The translations under genes and the position numbers were made by a program. From Proteiniphilum sp. UBA5384 (GTDB taxonomy: Bacteria; Bacteroidota; Bacteroidia; Bacteroidales; Dysgonomonadaceae): a DNA stretch of 29,089 nt. The stretch spans positions 1-29,089 of the forward strand of contig NZ_DHOS01000024.1 of NCBI RefSeq assembly GCF_002410825.1, written 5' to 3'. This document shows positions 6,775 through 14,023 of the stretch, piece by piece. Under the pieces are notes generated by a model. The model ran no database searches and was not told where the DNA came from. It was given only the letters and a program-made list of their open reading frames with translations. Within the stretch, counting starts at the first letter, position 1. Each line of letters starts with the position of its first letter.

Positions 6775-8181
6775 ATGAAAAGTTACTTGAAGATTATTGC
6801 GATGGGGGTGTTATTAGTTTCTTGCATGCAAAAAAACAATAATACTACGGGGGAAGGAGAAACAATATTCACCGGAAAAGAGGGGGAAATAAAGTTAATC
6901 GTCTTGGCCCCGGGGCATTTCCACGCCAATCTGCTTCAGAAGAGCAGTATCCCTCAAGTGAACAATTCGGTGTTTATTTATGCGCCCGCAAAAGATGCCG
7001 GGTTAAAGCAATACCTTTCGGCAATTGAATCTTTTAATCACAGAGATAAAGATCCTACAAGCTGGGAAACCATTGTTTATACCGGTGATGATTTCCTGAA
7101 GAAGATGGCAGCAGACAAAAAAGGAAACGTAGTTGTACTCGCCGGCAACAACAAAAAAAAAACCGGATATATCCTCAACGCGGTAGATGAAGGGTTCAAC
7201 GTTTTGTCCGATAAACCGATGGCCATTAACCGGGAAGATTTTCTTTTATTGGAAGAAGCATACAGCAGAGCCGAAGCAAAAAACGTATTGCTATATGATA
7301 TGATGACAGAGCGTTACGATATGCTGAACATCATAGAGAAGAAATTGATCAACGATCATGACTTCTTTGGAGAGTTACAAGAGGGAACGTCTGAAAATCC
7401 TGCTGTCTATATGGAGAGCGTGCATCATTTCTATAAAGAAGTATCGGGAGAGCCATTGAGAAGGCCTGCGTGGTACTATGATGTGGAACAACAGGGTGAA
7501 GGTATCGCCGACGTGACCACCCACTTGATCGACCAGCTATTCTGGAAATGTTTTCCCGAACAGGCTATCAGCTATACCGGCGATATCGGAAATATATCAT
7601 CTACTCACTGGCCGACCGAAATCACATTAGGTCAGTTTACCAAATCGACCGGTGAGACGGCCTTTCCCGACTATCTCCAAAAATATCTTGATAATTCCAC
7701 GCTGAAAGTATATGCCAACGGAACCCTTAATTTCGATGTAAAAAACCGACATGTAGGCCTGAAAGTGATTTGGAACTGGCAGGCACCCGAAGGCAGCGGC
7801 GACACTTCCATGTCGGTAGTGAAAGGGACAAAAGCCATTCTGAAAACAGTACAAGGCAAAAAACAGGATTTTGTAAAACAGTTATATGTGCAAAAACCAG
7901 AGGGATTGGATGAAGATGTATTTTCTGACAACCTGCAAAAGGCGGTTGAGAAAATTCAAGCTTCTTATCCTTTCGTTTCAGCATCACCGGCATCGGTCGA
8001 GGGAGAGTATCTTGTCAATATCCCCGAGGAAAACAGGGAGGGGCACGAATTGCATTTCAGGTACGTGGCGGAAAGTTTCTTCAGTTTCCTCGTAAACCGT
8101 GACATGCCGGAATGGGAGAAAGCCAATACGCTGGCTAAATATTATATTACGACTCAGGCTGTAAAGTTGGCGAAAGAATAA
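6775..8181 (+). CDS. Lipoprotein oxidoreductase, Gfo/Idh/MocA-like with the putative oxidoreductase C-terminal domain
   Basis: The ATG at 6775 is preferred over an upstream in-frame TTG at 6769; it gives 468 residues starting with a lipoprotein signal ending LVSC (Cys17). The residues after the cysteine (MQKNN) lack the acidic run linked to surface export, so a periplasmic face is likely. The N-terminal fold begins LIVLAPGHFHANLL, where a GxGxxG loop would be expected. The lysine motif remains as LSDKPMAIN, and a catalytic-domain motif IADVTTHLIDQLFW is present. The long C-terminal part matches the oxidoreductase C-terminal domain family of Bacteroidota. It is a paralogue of the gene at 12617-13984 (shared DVTTHL, THW/KLWP, GQF, AKYYITT segments). 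The substrate is unknown. Confidence 0.82.
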   Translation: MKSYLKIIAMGVLLVSCMQKNNNTTGEGETIFTGKEGEIKLIVLAPGHFHANLLQKSSIPQVNNSVFIYAPAKDAGLKQYLSAIESFNHRDKDPTSWETIVYTGDDFLKKMAADKKGNVVVLAGNNKKKTGYILNAVDEGFNVLSDKPMAINREDFLLLEEAYSRAEAKNVLLYDMMTERYDMLNIIEKKLINDHDFFGELQEGTSENPAVYMESVHHFYKEVSGEPLRRPAWYYDVEQQGEGIADVTTHLIDQLFWKCFPEQAISYTGDIGNISSTHWPTEITLGQFTKSTGETAFPDYLQKYLDNSTLKVYANGTLNFDVKNRHVGLKVIWNWQAPEGSGDTSMSVVKGTKAILKTVQGKKQDFVKQLYVQKPEGLDEDVFSDNLQKAVEKIQASYPFVSASPASVEGEYLVNIPEENREGHELHFRYVAESFFSFLVNRDMPEWEKANTLAKYYITTQAVKLAKE

Positions 8182-8223
8182 TTCGGTTGACAAAAGTTTG
8201 ACAAGCATTAGGAAGTATCAAGA

Positions 8224-9789
8224 ATGGAAAAACAAGATAATGATACAGGAAAGATACAACCGGAATATATCTCAAGAAGAAATATACTCAAGGCTTTTGC
8301 AGGAATTCCGGTAGTGGGATTACTCGGTTTTGGACTGTTCGAGAGGAATAATTACGACCGGAATAAAAGAAAGCAGATTGCTCAGGAATTAGGTCTTGAT
8401 AAGATTGAATTTTCAGTCTCGGATTATGGTAATGGCCAAATTCAAGATATAATCCGGGTGGGTATCATAGGATTCGGTCGTCGTGCAGAGCAGTTAGCTT
8501 CAGGATTGGGATTCATGCATCCGGAAGAAATAAAAAAAAGGAAAAATAACAACACATTCAACCACCTATTGGAACAGGAGAATCTTCATGTCGCCATCAC
8601 CGGCATTTGTGATGTTTTCGACATGCATGCTGAACGAGGATTGATCATCGCCAACAACAGTATTCTGGAAGGGACATTGGATTTTCCTGCCAAGCGATAC
8701 CACACATATCAGGAAATGCTTGCCGATAAGGATATAGATGCAATAATAATTTCAACTCCTGACCATCATCATGCACGTATTGCGATTGACGCGACTAAGG
8801 CGGGCAAACATGTTTATCTGGAAAAAAGTGTCGCCCATACAGAAGAGGAACTGAACGAACTATATCATGCGGTAAAAAACAGCCATATCACTTTCCAGTT
8901 AGGGCATCAAATCACGCAGAGCGCCGTTTTTAAACAAGCCAAAAAGATTATTGACAAAAATGTGCTGGGGAAGATTACCCTTATTGAAACCACCAGTAAC
9001 CGTAATTCTGCGGAAGGAGCCTGGATAAGGCATCTGGATAGTAAAGGCAACTTCAAACCCGGAGATGAGAAAACTATCGATTGGAAGCAATGGTTAGGTA
9101 ACACGCCCTATGTCCCTTTTAGCATCGACCGATTTTATAATTGGACTAAATGGTTCGCCTACGATACCGGAATGATCGGCCAATTGTTTACACACGAATA
9201 TGATGCCGTAAACCAACTTCTTCGGATCGGAATTCCTAAATCCGTAGCCTCATCAGGAGGGATATATTATTGGAAAGATAACCGTGAAATGCCCGATTCT
9301 CTTCATTGTGTGTTTGAATATCCTGATAAGGAACTGACATTAATGTATAGTGGGAACCTTGCTTCCAGTAGAAGTCGTGGAAGAGTCTTTATGGGACATG
9401 ACGCTTCAATGGAACTTGGGAATAATATCAAGATAACCGTGGATAAGAACTCCACACAATATCAAAAAGGAATAGTGTCCGGGTTGATCGATACCGGTTC
9501 TCCAATACTCTCTTTCAATCCGAATGCGGGACAGATCGATGCAGTCACTTCTGCATCGGAAAAATATTATGCCGACCGCGGATTGACAAATACTATTATT
9601 AATGGACAGCAAGTAGACGTAACCCATCTCCATTTACGGGAATGGCTCAATTGCATTCGTAATGGCAAAACACCAAGCGCCAATATAGAAGTCGCCTACG
9701 AAGAAGGGATCACCTGTTTAATGGCACATCGTTCATACCTTGAAAAACGTCAAGTATTTTGGGATGACGAAAACAAAAAAATCGTATAA
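8224..9789 (+). CDS. Tat-exported Gfo/Idh/MocA-family oxidoreductase
   Basis: The 521-residue protein carries a twin-arginine signal SRRNILK (residues 17-23) followed by a hydrophobic stretch ending near residue 40. The NAD(P)-binding fold starts with VGIIGFGRRAEQL, then ISTPDHHHARI and VYLEKSVAHT, where the usual EKP is EKS. The C-terminal domain has GMIGQLFTHEYDAVNQLL, holding the expected histidine and aspartate. Tat export is typical for Gfo/Idh/MocA proteins that fold around their cofactor in the cytoplasm. The protein is longer than its two Tat neighbours, with an insertion between the first strand and GICDVFDMHAERG. Substrate is unknown. The GH109 glycosidase family shares this fold and NAD dependence and is an alternative that cannot be excluded. 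Confidence 0.85.
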   Translation: MEKQDNDTGKIQPEYISRRNILKAFAGIPVVGLLGFGLFERNNYDRNKRKQIAQELGLDKIEFSVSDYGNGQIQDIIRVGIIGFGRRAEQLASGLGFMHPEEIKKRKNNNTFNHLLEQENLHVAITGICDVFDMHAERGLIIANNSILEGTLDFPAKRYHTYQEMLADKDIDAIIISTPDHHHARIAIDATKAGKHVYLEKSVAHTEEELNELYHAVKNSHITFQLGHQITQSAVFKQAKKIIDKNVLGKITLIETTSNRNSAEGAWIRHLDSKGNFKPGDEKTIDWKQWLGNTPYVPFSIDRFYNWTKWFAYDTGMIGQLFTHEYDAVNQLLRIGIPKSVASSGGIYYWKDNREMPDSLHCVFEYPDKELTLMYSGNLASSRSRGRVFMGHDASMELGNNIKITVDKNSTQYQKGIVSGLIDTGSPILSFNPNAGQIDAVTSASEKYYADRGLTNTIINGQQVDVTHLHLREWLNCIRNGKTPSANIEVAYEEGITCLMAHRSYLEKRQVFWDDENKKIV

Positions 9790-9801
9790 AAATATATTAT
9801 C

Positions 9802-11145
9802 ATGACTACAAGAAGACAGTTTATTAAAAATGTAGCCATAGGTGCCTCCGCAATGTCATTTGGAGGTGTCTTGCCGGGCTTTAGCGCATCAAGCTATAGG
9901 AATATCAAGGGTTCGAATGATCGTATCCGGATTGCCGGAATTGGTGTCAACGCCAGGGGAGGTGCCTTGGCAAGAGGGTTCGCCGACGAAAAAGACAGAG
10001 GATGTGTAGTGACTGACATCTGCGATGTGGACAGCCGTGCCATTGAGAAATGCATTGCCAATGTTGAAAAAACTGCCGGCAATAGACCAAGAGCCCATGA
10101 AGACATCCGAAAAATGTTAGAGTCTGACAACTTTGATGCAGTCTTTATCGCCACTCCCGATCACTGGCACGCTCCGGCTGCATTGATGGCGATGAAAGCG
10201 GGAAAACATGTCTATCTGGAGAAACCAACAAGTCATAATCCGGATGAAAACCGTATCTTATTAGAAGCTGAAAAAAAATATGGGAAGGTAGTCCAAGTAG
10301 GGAATCAAAGGCGCTCATGGCCCAATGTGGCGCATGCGATGAAAGAATTGCACGAAGGTATTATCGGCGATATCTATTATGGTAAAAGTTGGTATTACAA
10401 CAAACGCGGCTCAATGGGCATCGGCAAGGTTACAGCTGTGCCGGAATGGTTGAATTGGGAACTTTGGCAAGGCCCGGCACCCAGAATGTCTTATAAAGAC
10501 AATATCATTCATTACGACTGGCATTGGATCTGGCATTGGGGTACGGGAGAAGCTTTAAATAATGGTATGCACTTTGTAGATTTGTTGCGTTGGGGAATGC
10601 AATTGGATTACCCTATAAGCATAGATTCAACAGGCGGCAGGTTCCATTACCGGGATGACTGGGAAACCCCGGATACCCAATTGGTTAATTTCACGTTCGC
10701 CAATGGCAAGGTGATGACTTGGGAGAGCCAAAGCTGTGTAAAATCAGACATTAAGGGGCATGGTAGCGGAGTGACCTTTTATGGCAGCAAGGGAACCCTG
10801 ACAATTGGCGGAGGCAATGAATACACAATATTTGACCTTGACAACAAATTAGTGAAACATGTCGATAGCAAGATGGTGTTTGAAGAAGGCAATTTAATCA
10901 ACCCCACGCAAAGCCTTGACGCCTATCATTTCCAAAACTTCTTTAATGCCATCCGTAAGGGAGAGAAATTGAATTCTTCTCTGAAGGAAGCATGTGTGAG
11001 CACGCAGCTTGTACAATTGGCCAATATTTCCCACAGGGTTGGAAGAACAGTGAAAATAAATAACAATGGTACAATTGCAAATGACAGAGAGGCTATGAAA
11101 TTCTGGAAAAGAGATTATGAAAAAGGATGGGAGTTGAAAGTATGA
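9802..11145 (+). CDS. Tat-exported Gfo/Idh/MocA-family oxidoreductase, copy 1 of a tandem pair
   Basis: The 447-residue protein starts with the twin-arginine signal TTRRQFIKN (residues 2-10) and a small-residue hydrophobic core to about residue 30. Family motifs in order: IRIAGIGVNARGGAL (cofactor loop), ATPDHWHAPA, VYLEKPTSHN (conserved lysine), QVGNQRRSWPN, and NNGMHFVDLLRWGMQ, with the C-terminal-domain histidine and aspartate. DDWETPDTQ is shared exactly with the next gene. The RRSWPN and LWQGPAPR stretches are typical of a large Bacteroidota/Planctomycetota subfamily of secreted dehydrogenase-like proteins whose substrates are mostly unknown. It starts 12 bases after the preceding gene. 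Confidence 0.86.
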   Translation: MTTRRQFIKNVAIGASAMSFGGVLPGFSASSYRNIKGSNDRIRIAGIGVNARGGALARGFADEKDRGCVVTDICDVDSRAIEKCIANVEKTAGNRPRAHEDIRKMLESDNFDAVFIATPDHWHAPAALMAMKAGKHVYLEKPTSHNPDENRILLEAEKKYGKVVQVGNQRRSWPNVAHAMKELHEGIIGDIYYGKSWYYNKRGSMGIGKVTAVPEWLNWELWQGPAPRMSYKDNIIHYDWHWIWHWGTGEALNNGMHFVDLLRWGMQLDYPISIDSTGGRFHYRDDWETPDTQLVNFTFANGKVMTWESQSCVKSDIKGHGSGVTFYGSKGTLTIGGGNEYTIFDLDNKLVKHVDSKMVFEEGNLINPTQSLDAYHFQNFFNAIRKGEKLNSSLKEACVSTQLVQLANISHRVGRTVKINNNGTIANDREAMKFWKRDYEKGWELKV

Positions 11146-11240
11146 TATAATTTCTATTTTCTCTAAATTGTCAATGCAGTGCAATACATGAAAAAGGAGG
11201 GCGAAATATCCACTTATTAGCGGGATAAACGATATAAAAT

Positions 11241-12608
11241 ATGATAGGCAATAACAATAGTAAGAGGGTGAATCGCCGAGCATTTGTTAAGCATACTTTG
11301 GCCGGAGTTATAGTAACGGCATTTGGAGGCACTTTGTCCGGATTTACCGCAAAAAGCTACGCCCGGATAATTGGTGCAAACGAGCGTATCAGCGTAGCCA
11401 TTGTAGGGGTAAACAACAGGGGACGGGCGTTAGCAGTCAACTTTGCCCATCAGCGCAACTGCCGTGTCACTCACATCACTGATGTAGACTTTCGAGCAAT
11501 AAAAAAGTGTATCGCGGCGGTTACTGCGGTAAATGGAGAAACTCCACACGGAGAAGCTGATTTCAGAAGACTATTAGATGATAAATCGGTAGATGCGCTG
11601 GTTATGGCCACCCCGGATCATTGGCATACTCCGGGAACCCTATTGGCATTGCGGGCGGGCAAGCATGTATACATCGAAAAGCCTGTCAGTACAACTCCAC
11701 ATGAAGGCGATTTATTACGAAAAGCTTCCTCCAAATATCCAGATATCGTTATACAAGTAGGAACCCAACGCCGGTCGTGGCCAAATATTGTAACAGCAAT
11801 ACAGGAAATACATGATGGTGTTATTGGTCGACCTTACTTCGGCAAGGGTTGGTATGCCAATAACCGCCGTCCTATCGGCATAGGGAAGGAAGTGGCTGTT
11901 CCATCGTGGTTAGACTACGAGTTATGGCAAGGCCCTGCCACAAGAAAACCCTATAAAGACAATTTAATCCACTATAACTGGCATTGGTTTTGGCATTATG
12001 GTCACGGAGAATTACCCGGTAATGGGATCCATATCCTTGACCTGTTGCGATGGGGAATGCAAGTGGATTATCCCATCCGCATCTCATCTATCGGCGGGAG
12101 GTACCAATACGAAGACGACTGGGAAACACCGGATACCCAAACGGTGGATATCGAGTTTGCGGATAATAAGTCTATGTGTTGGGAGGGGAGGAGCTGTAAC
12201 GGGGTACCACTCTACAACTATCCGGTCGGTGCCATGTTCTACGGGGAAAACGGATCACTTTTGATAGGGCAAGGAAACGAATACAAGGTATTTGACCTCA
12301 AAGGGAAAATAGTCAAAGAAGTCAAAAGTGAATTTACTGCCGATCCGATGAACCGGACAAATCCGTCCCAACAACTTGATGCACTCCATATCCAGAATTT
12401 CTTCTCGGCCATTCGAGAGGGTAGCCAACTAAGAAGCGATATAGAAGATAATTACAAAAGTACTCTACTCTGCCAGTTGGGCAATATAGCCTATCGGACA
12501 GGTACGATGTTACAGATAGATCCGGCGAGCGGAGCTATCATAGGGAATCAGGAGGCGATGGGATTGTGGACAAAGGAATACCATCCTGAGTTTGAACCTG
12601 AAATTTAG
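11241..12608 (+). CDS. Tat-exported Gfo/Idh/MocA-family oxidoreductase, copy 2 of a tandem pair
   Basis: The 455-residue protein is a close paralogue of the preceding gene along its whole length. It has a twin-arginine signal NRRAFVK (residues 11-17), cofactor loop ISVAIVGVNNRGRAL, ATPDHWHTPG, VYIEKPVSTTP, QVGTQRRSWPN, LWQGPATRKPYKDNLIHYNW, GNGIHILDLLRWGMQ and DDWETPDTQ. Lysine, histidine and aspartate positions of the family are all kept, so the copy looks functional, not decaying. Divergence is spread over the protein, implying an old duplication followed by specialisation. The gene starts 95 bases after copy 1, the widest gap in this stretch, and that gap shows no consensus promoter or terminator. 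Confidence 0.86.
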   Translation: MIGNNNSKRVNRRAFVKHTLAGVIVTAFGGTLSGFTAKSYARIIGANERISVAIVGVNNRGRALAVNFAHQRNCRVTHITDVDFRAIKKCIAAVTAVNGETPHGEADFRRLLDDKSVDALVMATPDHWHTPGTLLALRAGKHVYIEKPVSTTPHEGDLLRKASSKYPDIVIQVGTQRRSWPNIVTAIQEIHDGVIGRPYFGKGWYANNRRPIGIGKEVAVPSWLDYELWQGPATRKPYKDNLIHYNWHWFWHYGHGELPGNGIHILDLLRWGMQVDYPIRISSIGGRYQYEDDWETPDTQTVDIEFADNKSMCWEGRSCNGVPLYNYPVGAMFYGENGSLLIGQGNEYKVFDLKGKIVKEVKSEFTADPMNRTNPSQQLDALHIQNFFSAIREGSQLRSDIEDNYKSTLLCQLGNIAYRTGTMLQIDPASGAIIGNQEAMGLWTKEYHPEFEPEI

Positions 12609-12616
12609 CACTTAAA

Positions 12617-13984
12617 ATGGGAAGAATAATGAAAAAATTTGATGTTACTTATCAAGCAGGAACGCTACCTATTCATTTTTTATCACTGGTTATATATGTG
12701 ATGTTATCGTTCCATGCCAATGCACAAACCGAATCCACCGGCGAGCGGAAAAACTTGATGGTATTGAATCCTGCCCATCCACACGGAGCACAAATCCAGA
12801 ATACGCTAAGATCCGCTTTTCATGCCGATGTTCACGTCTATGCTCCATGTGAAAATGACTTGGAAGAAAGTTATCTCAACACGATAAACAGGCATAACAG
12901 ATCGGATACTGTACACTATCCTTGGCAGATACACACGTACATAGGAGAAGATTATATGGAAAAGATGCTGCAGGATAATCACGGAGACGTAGTCATCATT
13001 GCCAGTAACAACCGGTCCAAATCAGATTATATTCTCCGGGCAGCAGCTTCGGGTCTTAACGTTATTGCCGATAAGCCAATGGCTTTGAACTCGTCCGACT
13101 TCATGAAACTGACGGACGCGTTTGCCATCGCAGAAACACAAGACCGGTTTATATCTGATCTTCCCGCCATGAGCATGCGGTACTCGGTAACTTGCCTGTT
13201 ACAGAAAGAACTTGCGGCTATACCCGGAATTTTCGGCACGCTGAAAAAAGGATCAGCTGAAGATCCTGCTGTCGTACAGGAAAACCTGCATTACTATTAT
13301 AAGCGCATTCTACGCCCAACATGGTTTTTTGATGTGAAACAGCAAGGAAACGGGGTAACAGATGTGACCACGCATTTGGCCGATTTGGTACTTTGGAGTT
13401 GTTTTCCGGAAGAAACCGTGGATTATGAGAAAGATATTCAAATCGTATCATCAAAGTTATGGCCTATAACGATACAACCCGGGCAGTTTAAGAAGGTCAC
13501 GGGGATTGAACCATATCCCGACTCTTTGACGCCCTATCTCGAAGGGGAGGTGTTGAAAGTCTTTTCCAATGGTGAGATTATCCTTAAAATAAATGAGACT
13601 TACGTGCGTCTTACCGCACGATGGGATTTTGAACCTCCTGCCGGAGAATCCGACACCCACCAATCCGTATTAAGGGGAACCCACGCCACACTGCGTATCA
13701 AACCAGGGCATCCATTGGATTTATATATCGAACCGTCACAAAAAATAGATGTTCAAGAACTGGAAAAAGAGATCAGAAACCATTTTGAGCAATTAAAGAA
13801 CAATTACCCATTTATCTCCCTGCACCAGGAAACAAATGGTTGGCGCATCTCCACGAAAAGAAGAGCCATAAAAAAGGAAACACATATCAATGTTCCGTCT
13901 CAACAGGAGGTAAGCCGCATGCTGGCAAAATACTACATCACAACTAAGGCGGATGCAGTGGCAGAGAAGATCAAGAATTTATAA
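12617..13984 (+). CDS. Exported oxidoreductase, Gfo/Idh/MocA-like with the putative oxidoreductase C-terminal domain (paralogue)
   Basis: The protein has 455 residues from ATG 12617, or 451 from ATG 12629, which has GGGAAG five bases before it. The N-terminus has a hydrophobic signal segment ending HANAQ, without a lipobox, so unlike its paralogue at 6775 it is predicted to be soluble and periplasmic. The first strand reads LMVLNPAHPHGAQI in place of a glycine-rich cofactor loop. The lysine motif is VIADKPMALN, and NGVTDVTTHLADLVLW and AKYYITT match the paralogue. It is the last of six consecutive family members and starts 8 bases after the previous stop. Function is unknown; a role in carbohydrate oxidation or reduction is inferred from fold and context only. 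Confidence 0.8.
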   Translation: MGRIMKKFDVTYQAGTLPIHFLSLVIYVMLSFHANAQTESTGERKNLMVLNPAHPHGAQIQNTLRSAFHADVHVYAPCENDLEESYLNTINRHNRSDTVHYPWQIHTYIGEDYMEKMLQDNHGDVVIIASNNRSKSDYILRAAASGLNVIADKPMALNSSDFMKLTDAFAIAETQDRFISDLPAMSMRYSVTCLLQKELAAIPGIFGTLKKGSAEDPAVVQENLHYYYKRILRPTWFFDVKQQGNGVTDVTTHLADLVLWSCFPEETVDYEKDIQIVSSKLWPITIQPGQFKKVTGIEPYPDSLTPYLEGEVLKVFSNGEIILKINETYVRLTARWDFEPPAGESDTHQSVLRGTHATLRIKPGHPLDLYIEPSQKIDVQELEKEIRNHFEQLKNNYPFISLHQETNGWRISTKRRAIKKETHINVPSQQEVSRMLAKYYITTKADAVAEKIKNL

Positions 13985-14023
13985 CTCCATCCTTTTAGCT
14001 GATAGAACAAAGGGGTTGAAATT

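Noticed and set aside
8224..9789. Assignment of this oxidoreductase as a GH109 N-acetylgalactosaminidase
   Set aside because: Fold, Tat signal and context would fit, but I could not identify family-specific residues by eye, so only the superfamily call is made.
11190..11222. Ten-codon frame between the two tandem dehydrogenase genes
   Set aside because: Too short, with no homology or start signal to support it; the gap otherwise shows nothing.
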